Shown piece after piece: positions 14,166 to 22,094 of a stretch of 63,688 nt of DNA (positions are counted from its first letter, which is position 1; each line of letters opens with the position of its first letter). Source of the stretch: JARRNJ01 sp037385045. Its GTDB lineage: Bacteria > Pseudomonadota > Gammaproteobacteria > JASBUN01. Under the pieces are notes generated by a model. It was not told the origin of the DNA and did no database searches. It saw only the letters and a program-made list of their open reading frames with translations. The stretch spans positions 1-63,688 of the forward strand of contig JARRNJ010000021.1 of assembly GCA_037385045.1 (NCBI GenBank), written 5' to 3'. The position numbers and the translations under genes are program-made.

Positions 14166-17081
14166 CTATCGGCGGTCAGGCCCGTCGTTGGAATCGATGG
14201 CCGCGCGCAGGAGTTCCGCCACATGCAGCGGTGCGCGGCCGGTGCCCTGGCGGATCTGCTCCCGGCAGCTGAAGCCGTTGGCCACCACCGGCGTGTCGGG
14301 CGCCGCCGCCCGCACCGCGGGCAGCAGCGCCTGCTCGCCGATAGCCAGCGATAGCGGATAGGTGCGCGGCGCATAACCGAACCCGCCCGCCATGCCGCAG
14401 CAACCCGGCTCGGGTTCACTGCAGTCGAATCCCGCCCGGGACAGCAGGCGCAGATCGGACCCGAAGTCGAACTCGGACTTGTGATGACAATGGCCGTGCA
14501 CAATCACCCGGCCGCCGGCACCAGGCGGGGGCTCGAATCCTTCGCGCTCCAGGAATTCACCTAACAGAAATACCCGCTGCGACAATTGTCGGGCGCGGGG
14601 ATCGCGGCCCAGCAGCTCCAGTGACTCGCCGCGAAATACCGACAGGCAGGCCGGCTCCAGACCCACCACGGGAATATCGCGTTTCAGGAACGGGGCCAGG
14701 GCGGCCAGGCTTTGGAGCAGGTGCCGGCGCGCCCGGTCCAGCAGGCCGGCGTCATACAGAGGCCGGCCGCAGCACACCGGACCGTCGGGCAACAGCACGG
14801 TGAACCCGGCCCGCTCCAGCAGCTCCACCGCCGCCTGCGCCGATTCCGGATGATAGTGATTGTTGAACGTATCGGGCCACAGCACCACGGACTTTTCGGT
14901 CACCCGCCGCGTATCCCGGGCCGCGAACCAACGGCGGAATGTCCGCGGCGCCAACGGCGGAAACGGCCGCTCGGCCGTGCCCGCTATCAGGCGCGCCAGT
15001 GACCGCAGGCCCCAGCCACCCGTCAGCCAGTTGCTGAGATGCGGCGCTCGGGCGGCCAGGGGAAGCCAGTCACCGATGGTGGCCATCAGATACTTGTTGC
15101 GCGAACGGCGGTGAAGCTGGTGGTAATGGGAAAAAAACTCGGCCTTGTAGACCGCCATGTCCACTGCGGTCGGGCATTCACTCTTGCAGCCTTTGCACGC
15201 CAGGCAATGTTCCAGGGAATCGTGCAGGGCTTCGTTGTCCCAGGCATCCTGCAGAAAATCACCCCGCGCCAGCTCGAACAGCATGCGCGAACGGCCCCGG
15301 GTCGAATAGCGCTCCTCGCCGGTGGCGCGGAAGCTTGGGCACATGAGGCCGGCGGCGTGCCGGTTGCGGCACTTGGCGGTGCCGTTGCAGCGCTCGGCGG
15401 CCTGGACGAAGCTGCCGCCGTCGCCCGCAAAGGCAAAGTGCGTCATCAACGTACGGGGGCGGTAGTCGGGCCCCATGCGCAGGTTTTCGTCGAGGCGATA
15501 GGCATCAACCACCTTGCCCGGGTTCATCATCGCGTCCGGATCCCAGATGCATTTGAATTCCCGGAATACCGCCATCAGTTCGTCACCGAACATCAGCGGC
15601 AGCAGCTCGGCCTTGGCCTGCCCATCGCCATGCTCGCCCGACAGCGAGCCGCCATAACGAACCACCAGTTCGGCCGCCTGGTGAAGAAAGTCGCGCCAGG
15701 TGTCGACGCCTTGTGTGCTGCGCAGATCGAAGTTTACCCGCCCGTGGATGCAGCCGTCGCCGAAGTGGCCGAACAGCGACGAACGATAACCGAACTTGCC
15801 CAGCAGTTTGCGATAGTCCCGCAGGTAGTCGCCCAACCGCGCCGGGTCGACCGCCGCGTCCTCCCAGCCGGCCACCATCTCCGGTTCGTCGCCTTGCCGA
15901 TGGTTGGGCGAAGCGCCGGTTTCGCGCACACTCCAGGCGGCCTTCTGCTGGGCGGCGCGCTCCAACAACACCGCGCCGGACATGCGTGCGTCACGGCGTG
16001 CGGCCGCGAGCGCCGCTTCGCCGGCCGCCCTGGCTTCCGGCAGCGACGCGCCCGCAAACTCCACGAACAACCAGGCCTCGCCGGGCGGCAGCAGTGCCAA
16101 CCCGTCGGCGCAGATCCCGCGGCGGCGCAGACCGGCGGCGATCTCGTTGTCGATGCCCTCCACCGCGCTCGGATGAAACGCCATGATCGCCGGGGTGGCG
16201 TCGGCGGCAACACAAATGTCGGGGTACCCCAGCACCAGAAGCACCCGTACCTTCGGGTTGGCGATCAACCGGGTCCTGGCGTTCAGCACCGCCACGCAGG
16301 TACCCTCGGTCCCCACCAGGGCCCGGGCGACGTTGAAGCCGTTTTCGGGCAGCAGCTGGTCCAGGTTGTAGCCCGACACCCGGCGCCGGATGCCCGGGAA
16401 CCGTTCCCGGATCAGGTCGCCGTAACGGTCGGCAAGCGCCTTCAAGGCCTGGTAGATCTGCCCCTGGCGTCCGCCTGCGGCGACGATGCGCTGGTAGGCA
16501 GCGTCATCGGTGGCCCCCACCCGGAACCGGTCGCCGCCATAGGTGAGCACTTCCAACTCACACACGTTGTCGTCGGTCTTACCGGCCACGACCGAGTGCG
16601 CGCCACAGGAATTGTTGCCGATCATGCCGCCGATGGTGCAGCGGCTGTGGGTGCCGGGGTCCGGCCCGAACGTCAGGCCGTGCGGTTCGGCCGCCTGCTT
16701 CAGGGCGTCGCACACCACGCCCGGCTCCACCAGCGCGGTGCGCTCATGGGGGTCGATATCCAGCACCCGGTTCATGTACTTGGAATAATCCAGCACCACC
16801 GCCACGTTGCAGCATTGGCCGTTCTGCGACGTTCCGCCGCCGCGGGAGAGGATCGGCACGCCCGCCTGGCGACAGACCTCGAATGCCGCCACCACATCCC
16901 GGTCGTGCCGGGGAATCACCACGCCGTAAGGCACCTGCCGGTAGTTGGACGCATCGGCGCTGTAGAGCGCACGGTCGCCGTCGGCAAAACGCACCTCGCC
17001 TTCCACCCGCGCGCGCAGCGCCTCGGCGACGCCGTCGACATCAACGGCCTCGTGCAAGCGGCTTCGCGTCGGTGGATTCAC
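14166..17081 (-). CDS. FAD-linked oxidase fused to 4Fe-4S domain, D-2-hydroxyacid dehydrogenase (YdiJ-like)
   Basis: 971 residues. The N-terminal half is a PCMH-type FAD domain (VPILSRGGGTSQNGQC, then GGMIGNNSCGAHSVVAGKT) plus the FAD-oxidase C domain (GHFGDGCIHGRVNF, SLSGEHGDGQ, DPDAMMNPGK). The C-terminal half carries a Cys-rich ferredoxin segment (CLACKGCKSECP; also CNGTAKCRNRHAAGLMCPS) and GlpC/CCG-type cysteines (PVCCGRPLYDAG, HGHCHHKS, PGCCGMAGGFGY). This is the architecture of E. coli YdiJ, a D-2-hydroxyglutarate dehydrogenase. It overlaps the upstream UxaA-like gene by 4 bp (ATGA). It would oxidise the D-isomer of a 2-hydroxy acid and pass electrons to quinone. The exact substrate is not known. 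Confidence 0.88.
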   Translation of the reverse strand: MNPPTRSRLHEAVDVDGVAEALRARVEGEVRFADGDRALYSADASNYRQVPYGVVIPRHDRDVVAAFEVCRQAGVPILSRGGGTSQNGQCCNVAVVLDYSKYMNRVLDIDPHERTALVEPGVVCDALKQAAEPHGLTFGPDPGTHSRCTIGGMIGNNSCGAHSVVAGKTDDNVCELEVLTYGGDRFRVGATDDAAYQRIVAAGGRQGQIYQALKALADRYGDLIRERFPGIRRRVSGYNLDQLLPENGFNVARALVGTEGTCVAVLNARTRLIANPKVRVLLVLGYPDICVAADATPAIMAFHPSAVEGIDNEIAAGLRRRGICADGLALLPPGEAWLFVEFAGASLPEARAAGEAALAAARRDARMSGAVLLERAAQQKAAWSVRETGASPNHRQGDEPEMVAGWEDAAVDPARLGDYLRDYRKLLGKFGYRSSLFGHFGDGCIHGRVNFDLRSTQGVDTWRDFLHQAAELVVRYGGSLSGEHGDGQAKAELLPLMFGDELMAVFREFKCIWDPDAMMNPGKVVDAYRLDENLRMGPDYRPRTLMTHFAFAGDGGSFVQAAERCNGTAKCRNRHAAGLMCPSFRATGEERYSTRGRSRMLFELARGDFLQDAWDNEALHDSLEHCLACKGCKSECPTAVDMAVYKAEFFSHYHQLHRRSRNKYLMATIGDWLPLAARAPHLSNWLTGGWGLRSLARLIAGTAERPFPPLAPRTFRRWFAARDTRRVTEKSVVLWPDTFNNHYHPESAQAAVELLERAGFTVLLPDGPVCCGRPLYDAGLLDRARRHLLQSLAALAPFLKRDIPVVGLEPACLSVFRGESLELLGRDPRARQLSQRVFLLGEFLEREGFEPPPGAGGRVIVHGHCHHKSEFDFGSDLRLLSRAGFDCSEPEPGCCGMAGGFGYAPRTYPLSLAIGEQALLPAVRAAAPDTPVVANGFSCREQIRQGTGRAPLHVAELLRAAIDSNDGPDRR

Positions 17082-18235
17082 AACGGCGGCACCGTCTTCG
17101 GCGCCATGAACTGGCCTTCACCCCAGCGTTCCGTCTTGGTCGCGGCGCCTTCGATCACTTGCAGGACCATCCCGCCCAGCGCCTCGGCGGTGTCGGACAG
17201 GTCGCGCGCGCCGGTCACCAGTCCACTGACGTCCAGGTCCACGCCATCGCGCCACACGTCGACCGTCTGCGGGTTGCCGCACACTTTCAGCGTCGGCGCC
17301 AACGGATTGCCGGAAGGATTGAACACGCCGATGCCGAACAGCGTCAGCTGGGCCCCTGCCGCCACCATCCCGGTGATGGACATGGGGCTGAAAAACGGCG
17401 TGTCCATGAAGTACAGGCCCGGACCGTCGGGCCGCTCGGCGAAATCGAGACAACCGCAAAACGGCGTGGTGCCGGTCTTGGCCACCGCCCCCATGCTCTT
17501 TTCCACCAGCGTGGTGAGCCCGGCGGCGATGTTTTCGGCGGTCGGGTTCACGCCCCGGTAATCGGTTCCGTCGGCGCACATATAAGCCTCCCGTGCGGCC
17601 ATGCGCTCCAATATGCGCCCGGCGACCACCTCGGACACGGCCCGTTCACGAATTACGTGCTCGGCGCCGATGAACTCGGCCGTCTCCGAGACGATGGCCG
17701 TACCGCCCTCGTCGATGAGCCGGTCCACGAAACGGCCGATGGTGGGATTCGCGCACAGGCCGCTGGTGGCATCCGAGCCCCCGCACTCGAGCGCCACGGT
17801 CAACCCGCCCAACGGCGCGGCCTGGCGCCGCTGTGCCGATAGCTGACGCGCAATGGCCCGCAATGCGCCGCGGCCGCGGTCGACGGCGTCGCCGATGCCG
17901 TTGGCGGCCATGAACGCGTGGACCTCCAGCGGTTTGTCGACGCTCTGGTAGCGCTCCCGGATCGCCTCGGCGGCATTCGCATCATGCGCAAGGATCAGCG
18001 CTCCGCCCACATTGGGATGGTGCACCACTCCATCCAGCACCCGCTGCTGAACGTCCGGGTCCGGGCCCCGCAAACCGCGCATGAAATCCCCGCTGACGCA
18101 CAACGCGTCGGCATGCGCTTCGGCGATCAATGCAGCCAGTCGGTTGGTCAAGGCGACGGTCGAGAGCACCACCACATGATTGCGTACCCCGACGGCGCCG
18201 TCGCTGCGTCGAAACCCTCGGAACGTCGTCGACAC
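17078..18235 (-). CDS. UxaA/SuyB-type lyase large subunit (altronate dehydratase C-terminal family)
   Basis: 385 residues beginning MSTTFRGFRRSDGAVGVRNH, the typical start of the UxaA C-terminal domain or of (2R)-sulfolactate sulfo-lyase beta SuyB. Conserved parts: VALECGGSDATSGLCANP, the IVSETAEFIGAE block, a FCGCLDFAE Cys motif and FGIGVFNPSGNPLAPTLKVC. These enzymes eliminate water or sulfite from a 2-hydroxy acid using a bound metal. It is a separate gene from the 85-residue SAF subunit 12 bp upstream, as in suyAB, whereas E. coli UxaA is one chain. It overlaps the FAD/Fe-S dehydrogenase start by 4 bp. Confidence 0.85.
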   Translation of the reverse strand: MSTTFRGFRRSDGAVGVRNHVVVLSTVALTNRLAALIAEAHADALCVSGDFMRGLRGPDPDVQQRVLDGVVHHPNVGGALILAHDANAAEAIRERYQSVDKPLEVHAFMAANGIGDAVDRGRGALRAIARQLSAQRRQAAPLGGLTVALECGGSDATSGLCANPTIGRFVDRLIDEGGTAIVSETAEFIGAEHVIRERAVSEVVAGRILERMAAREAYMCADGTDYRGVNPTAENIAAGLTTLVEKSMGAVAKTGTTPFCGCLDFAERPDGPGLYFMDTPFFSPMSITGMVAAGAQLTLFGIGVFNPSGNPLAPTLKVCGNPQTVDVWRDGVDLDVSGLVTGARDLSDTAEALGGMVLQVIEGAATKTERWGEGQFMAPKTVPPL

Positions 18236-18247
18236 CTCGCAATCCCC

Positions 18248-18505
18248 TTAAGTGCAATTGTGAACGTGTACGTGCTCGCCGGGATGGATCGGCCGCGTCG
18301 CATGCCCGATGACCACCCCGTACTTGCGCACGGCTTCCCCCTGAGCGATGGCGGCAACCGCGACCTTGTGGCCGAAGGGCACGCCGGCCTCCACCGGGCC
18401 GCCGCCGGCCAGGCGGGTTCGCTCCACGTGGCTGTCGAGCAACGTCGTGACGTTGTCTGCGTCCTGCAGACGTATGTGACTACGCGCCGGTTCCGAGCCG
18501 CTCAT
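18248..18505 (-). CDS. SAF-domain small subunit of the UxaA/SuyA-type lyase
   Basis: 85 residues, too short for most gene finders but clear. It matches the N-terminal SAF domain of altronate dehydratase, with the motif GVPFGHKVAVAAIAQGEAV, then RKYGVVIGHATRPIHPGEHV and a terminal HVHNCT (E. coli UxaA has the corresponding HAHNT stretch). ATG 18505 overlaps the stop of the oxidase gene (ATGA), implying coupled translation. Together with the 385-residue protein downstream it should form the two-subunit lyase. Confidence 0.88.
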   Translation of the reverse strand: MSGSEPARSHIRLQDADNVTTLLDSHVERTRLAGGGPVEAGVPFGHKVAVAAIAQGEAVRKYGVVIGHATRPIHPGEHVHVHNCT

Positions 18506-19824
18506 ACCGGCGCCCTTTCCACGCCCGATTCTCCGTTGCATAACCCGTCGCCCCGGCCGTTCATGAACCGATCCACGATCAGGCGTGCGAATGCAAAGGA
18601 ACTGGTGAACCCGGGCGACACGGCGTTCAGCACATGCAAGGTGCTGCCGGCCTTGAGCACAACATAATCGGGCTCCAGCTTCCCGGTATCCAACTGGACG
18701 AGTTGCGGGCGGATCCCCACCTTCGCCGTGGGCTGGAGCATCGAGGCCCGCAGGGCCGGTACCAGTCGCGCCGCCGCTCGTGCCGCCAGGAACCGGAAAC
18801 GGTTGCGGATCTCCTCGTGGACCAGCCGCCGGAACCCACCATCGCTTCTGAAGTAGAGCCGGGCGGCCACGCCCGCTGCCAGCGCCGCGTCGCGCACATT
18901 CGCACCCCTCACCCCCTTGTAGTTCTCCCGGCCCAGCGCCGGCAGCGCGGTGGGCCCGACGTACAGGTCCCCGTGCACCGACCGCGAAACGTGAATACCG
19001 AGAAACGGCAGGCTGAGGTCGGGAACCGGGTACACGTGCCGGGACACCGCCGGCGCCCGGTCGCTTCGGACCCGAAAATAACTGCCGCGAAACGGGACCA
19101 GGGCATAACGCGGCGCGCAACCACACAGATGGGCGATGCGGTCGGCGTAGGCGCCCGCACAGTTGAATAGGAAACCGAAACGGATGCGGCCTTGCCGGCT
19201 CGACGCCGTGCGCCGCCCCTCATCCACGCCCTGCACGCGAACCCCCCAACGGAACCGCACGCCGCGTTGAGCCAGGACACCGGCCAGCGATGACACGATC
19301 TCACCCGGATCCACCGTGGCCGTGTCAGGACAAAAAATCGCCCCTCCCACCGTACGCGCGGCGGGCTCGAGTTCCGCGGCCTCCCGCTCGTCGACGAAGG
19401 CGGCGTTGACGCCGTTGGCCGCCGCGTTGGCGAGCAGCCGGTCCAGGCCCGGCACCGCCTGCTCCGTCGGTGCCACGATCAGTTTGCCGGTCTCGGACAG
19501 CGCCAGCCCCCGCTCCCTCACGAACGCCTTCATACGCCTGGCGCCGTCGGCACACACCCGCGCTTTGAGGCTGCCCGGCGCATAGTAGATTCCCGAGTGC
19601 AGCACACCGCTGTTGCGCCCGCTGGCGTGCGCTCCCGGTCCCGCTTCCTTGTCGACGACGGCAATGGACGCACCGGGAAACCGCTGGCGCAGCTCGTAGG
19701 CAAGCGTCAACCCTACAACTCCGGCACCCACAATGACAAAGTCATCCACCGATGAAGCGGCTGCCCGGCGTTGCGCTTCCGGCAAATATTGTTGGTTGTG
19801 CCAATCCGACACCGGCAGATACAC
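18502..19824 (-). CDS. L-2-hydroxyglutarate oxidase-like FAD protein (LhgO/YgaF family)
   Basis: 440 residues as drawn. It has the DAO-type dinucleotide fold VIVGAGVVGLTLAYELRQR, the LhgO signature SGRNSGVLHSGIYY, GKLIVAPTE, FNCAGAYADRIAHLCG, FRGSYFRVR and the end AVSPGFTSSFAFARLIVD. The family oxidises L-2-hydroxyglutarate (L-isomer) to the 2-oxo acid with FAD, feeding the quinone pool. The start is uncertain. GTG 19824 follows the ThDP gene stop by 9 bp; GTG 19749 would remove an unconserved 25-residue leader. Beside a D-specific FAD dehydrogenase it implies that both enantiomers of a 2-hydroxy acid are handled. Confidence 0.87.
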   Translation of the reverse strand: MYLPVSDWHNQQYLPEAQRRAAASSVDDFVIVGAGVVGLTLAYELRQRFPGASIAVVDKEAGPGAHASGRNSGVLHSGIYYAPGSLKARVCADGARRMKAFVRERGLALSETGKLIVAPTEQAVPGLDRLLANAAANGVNAAFVDEREAAELEPAARTVGGAIFCPDTATVDPGEIVSSLAGVLAQRGVRFRWGVRVQGVDEGRRTASSRQGRIRFGFLFNCAGAYADRIAHLCGCAPRYALVPFRGSYFRVRSDRAPAVSRHVYPVPDLSLPFLGIHVSRSVHGDLYVGPTALPALGRENYKGVRGANVRDAALAAGVAARLYFRSDGGFRRLVHEEIRNRFRFLAARAAARLVPALRASMLQPTAKVGIRPQLVQLDTGKLEPDYVVLKAGSTLHVLNAVSPGFTSSFAFARLIVDRFMNGRGDGLCNGESGVERAPV

Positions 19825-19833
19825 CCTGCGAGA

Positions 19834-21486
19834 TTACATCTCGTCCCAGTACTCACTGGGATCGACTTGGGCGTCGATGACCGTCAACCGGCGCGAAGCC
19901 ACCGCCTCGCGCAGCGCCGCATCGAACGCGTCAATGGACTGCACGCGCACGCCGCGCGCCCCGAAACCCTCCGCGATTTGATCGAAGCGTGGCGAGACAA
20001 AATCCACGGCCCGCGCCTGCATGTTCATCTTGCTCTGCTTGAGCTTGATCAGGCTCAGGGCGGCGTCATTGAGCACCACCACCACCAGCGGGAGATTGCG
20101 TTCGGCGGCCAGCGCCAACTCGCCCTGGGTCATGAGCATGCAGCCGTCGCCCAGCAGCGCGACCACTGTCTTGTCCGGATGCACAACCTGCGCCCCGATG
20201 GCTGCCGGTACTGCGTAGCCCATGCAACCGAGGCCATTGGATTGCAGCAGTTGACCGGGCTGCGTGCAGCGGATGACGTGATTGGCGAGAATGCGGTGGG
20301 CGCCCACGTCCACCGTCATCAGCCAGTCGCTGGTGGCGTGATCACTGACGCAACGAAACAGGCCGGCCGGACTGATGCCCTGAGCCGGGGCGCGCGGGGC
20401 GGTCAGTTCCTGCAGCTCCCGCTTCAATTGCTGCGGATATTCGTCGGCCCAGAATCGCAGCTGCGCCCCGTCGGCCGGCCGCAGCTGCCCGAGAATGGCC
20501 GCTACGTCACCAACGGCCTGGCGTCCGACGGGAAAGATGCGGTGGTTCTGGACCGACCAGTCGATGGACACGCAGGCGCGGGCCTCCGGCCACGCGTTGA
20601 GCCAGGCGTCACGCAGCTCGATGGGATCAAAGCCGACCATGACCACCCGGTCGGAGCGATCCAGCAACTCCTGCACCCGCGCGTCCACCACCGGGCTCAG
20701 GCCCACGGCGCCCAGGCTGAGCGGCCCGGTCTCATCGACGACGCCCTTGGCCTTGTAGGTCGTCAGTACCGGAAACTGCCAACACTCGACGAATTGGCGC
20801 AGCGCGTCCGCCACTCCCGGCTGAAGGCAGCCTCGTCCGGCGAGGACCACGGGATTGCGCGCCTCCTGGAGCAACTGCGCCAGCTCCGAGGCCTGCCCGG
20901 CGGCCAGCTGAGCGGACGCCACCGAAGCCGGCCGCAGCGTTTCCTCCACCTGGGCCGCCCGCCGGTTGCAATCCGCCGGCACGTTGAGCAACACCGGGCC
21001 GGGCGGATAATCCAGCGCGATGTCGAGGGCCTTGGCCACATGCTGCGCAGGACGGTCCGGGTTGAGGTTGGCCGCGTACTTCGTCACCGGAGTCGCCAAT
21101 GCGACATGATCGCAGACTTGATGGTTGTAGATGCCGAGCCGGTTGGTGGCCATTTCCCCCGACAACACCACCACCGCCGAGCGCTCCATCCAGGCGCCGG
21201 CGATGCCGGAAACGGCATTGGCAATGCCGGGCCCCAGCGCGGGTATGAGGACGCTGGGTGCGCCGGTCAACTGGTATACGGCATCGGCCATGAACGCCGC
21301 CGACGGCTCCGACTTCGCCAGAATGAACTCGATGCCGTGCTCTTCACAGGCGCGAATGGTCTCCAGCACGTCGTTGCCGGGGATGCCGAAAGCGTAACGA
21401 ACGCCGTACGCCTTCAACGTACGCGCAATGCTGTCAGCCACGCGCGGTGCCGCACCGCCTGGGTTGGAGGACGCCTCAAGCGACAT
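19834..21486 (-). CDS. Thiamine-diphosphate-dependent enzyme, acetolactate synthase-like
   Basis: 550 residues, full ThDP-enzyme length. The PYR domain has FGIPGNDVLE and the catalytic Glu in AKSEPSAAFMADAVYQLTG. The central domain includes PVVLAGRGC and LTTYKAKGVVDETGP. The PP domain has NGLGCMGYAVPAAIGAQ, the ThDP/Mg motif LLGDGCMLMTQGELALAAER and VVVLNDAALSLIK. It may decarboxylate a 2-oxo acid or carboligate it. The gene order with two 2-hydroxyacid oxidases suggests that the 2-oxo acid they make is its substrate. It is the first gene of the run, with a GAGGAGG ribosome site and a sigma70 promoter. It is not assignable to IlvB, Xsc or ComDE by eye. Confidence 0.85.
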   Translation of the reverse strand: MSLEASSNPGGAAPRVADSIARTLKAYGVRYAFGIPGNDVLETIRACEEHGIEFILAKSEPSAAFMADAVYQLTGAPSVLIPALGPGIANAVSGIAGAWMERSAVVVLSGEMATNRLGIYNHQVCDHVALATPVTKYAANLNPDRPAQHVAKALDIALDYPPGPVLLNVPADCNRRAAQVEETLRPASVASAQLAAGQASELAQLLQEARNPVVLAGRGCLQPGVADALRQFVECWQFPVLTTYKAKGVVDETGPLSLGAVGLSPVVDARVQELLDRSDRVVMVGFDPIELRDAWLNAWPEARACVSIDWSVQNHRIFPVGRQAVGDVAAILGQLRPADGAQLRFWADEYPQQLKRELQELTAPRAPAQGISPAGLFRCVSDHATSDWLMTVDVGAHRILANHVIRCTQPGQLLQSNGLGCMGYAVPAAIGAQVVHPDKTVVALLGDGCMLMTQGELALAAERNLPLVVVVLNDAALSLIKLKQSKMNMQARAVDFVSPRFDQIAEGFGARGVRVQSIDAFDAALREAVASRRLTVIDAQVDPSEYWDEM

Positions 21487-21620
21487 GATGAACCTCCTCG
21501 GAATTCAGTGTAGGTGTGCCGGTCGTGGTTTGCAGAGCCCGGGAGCCGCTGCGGGTGCCGGCATTTGTTGTGTTGCCATGTCCTCCGGCGCGGCCGCCAC
21601 CCTGGGGCTTTTGCGGAACT

Positions 21621-21649
21621 ATCGTATGTCAGGCCTCGGATCCAGTCAA
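21621..21649 (-). promoter_or_regulatory. Sigma70 promoter of the ThDP-enzyme operon
   Basis: On the minus strand TTGACT-N17-TACGAT: one mismatch from TTGACA in the -35 and two from TATAAT in the -10, with ideal 17-nt spacing. The predicted start is near 21614, leaving a leader of about 125 nt before ATG 21486. An AT-rich stretch (21655-21690) upstream of the -35 could be an UP element or operator. Confidence 0.65.
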
Positions 21650-21779
21650 CTAGATGAGTCATATCTTCTATATAATTACACGCGGCGTTTGGCGCAGGCG
21701 CCCCCGACGCCGCCACCGGCGGCAGACGGCGCTTGGGCTACGCCCGATACGTGTATTCCTTCCCACCGCGCGGCGCTGT

Positions 21780-21785
21780 TATAAT
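21780..21785 (+). promoter_or_regulatory. Likely -10 box of the tRNA-Ala promoter
   Basis: Perfect TATAAT followed by a GC-rich discriminator (CCCGT), about 90 bp upstream of the tRNA. The -35 region 17 nt further upstream (TCCTTC) is poor. Confidence 0.5.
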
Positions 21786-21877
21786 CCCGTTTCGCTCGGG
21801 GCGGCTGATAAGGTCGCATATTCATTGCCGCCCGCAGCGGGCTCCCTTCACGCGCAGCTTGCGTGGCGGGAACCACC

Positions 21878-21953
<76 letters not shown>

Positions 21954-21956
21954 TTC

Positions 21957-21986
21957 AAAAACCCGCTGATCAGTCAGCGGGTTTTC
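21957..21986. terminator. Rho-independent terminator, probably bidirectional
   Basis: ACCCGCTGA-TCAG-TCAGCGGGT: 9-bp perfect stem, 4-nt loop, flanked by AAAA on the left and TTTT on the right. It can therefore stop the tRNA-Ala transcript on the plus strand and the acetoacetyl-CoA synthetase transcript arriving on the minus strand. Confidence 0.9.
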
Positions 21987-22094
21987 TTCGTTCCAGCCGG
22001 ACGATCCGGCCCGCGGGCATGCCGAGGCGAACCCGGCTGTTCCGCGGCGCGTTCGACAGGACCGGGGGTTGCCGCCGCCGGCTTGGCTAAACGC

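Noticed and set aside
15039..17561. An 840-codon open frame on the plus strand opposite the FAD/Fe-S dehydrogenase
   Set aside because: It is exactly antisense to a protein with clear flavin and Fe-S motifs, has no family features, and is a normal by-product of GC-rich third positions.
17078..18505. Frameshifted single-chain altronate dehydratase
   Set aside because: The SAF and large parts have separate stop and start codons with good spacing, as in two-subunit SuyAB-type lyases; no sign of a recent frameshift.
19834..21486. Naming the ThDP enzyme as sulfoacetaldehyde acetyltransferase or sulfopyruvate decarboxylase
   Set aside because: Length and motifs only support an acetolactate-synthase-like enzyme; no specific residues allow a substrate to be read, and no pta or sulfite-export gene is adjacent.
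19771..21513. A 580-codon plus-strand frame opposite the ThDP enzyme
   Set aside because: Shadow of a gene with clear ThDP motifs.
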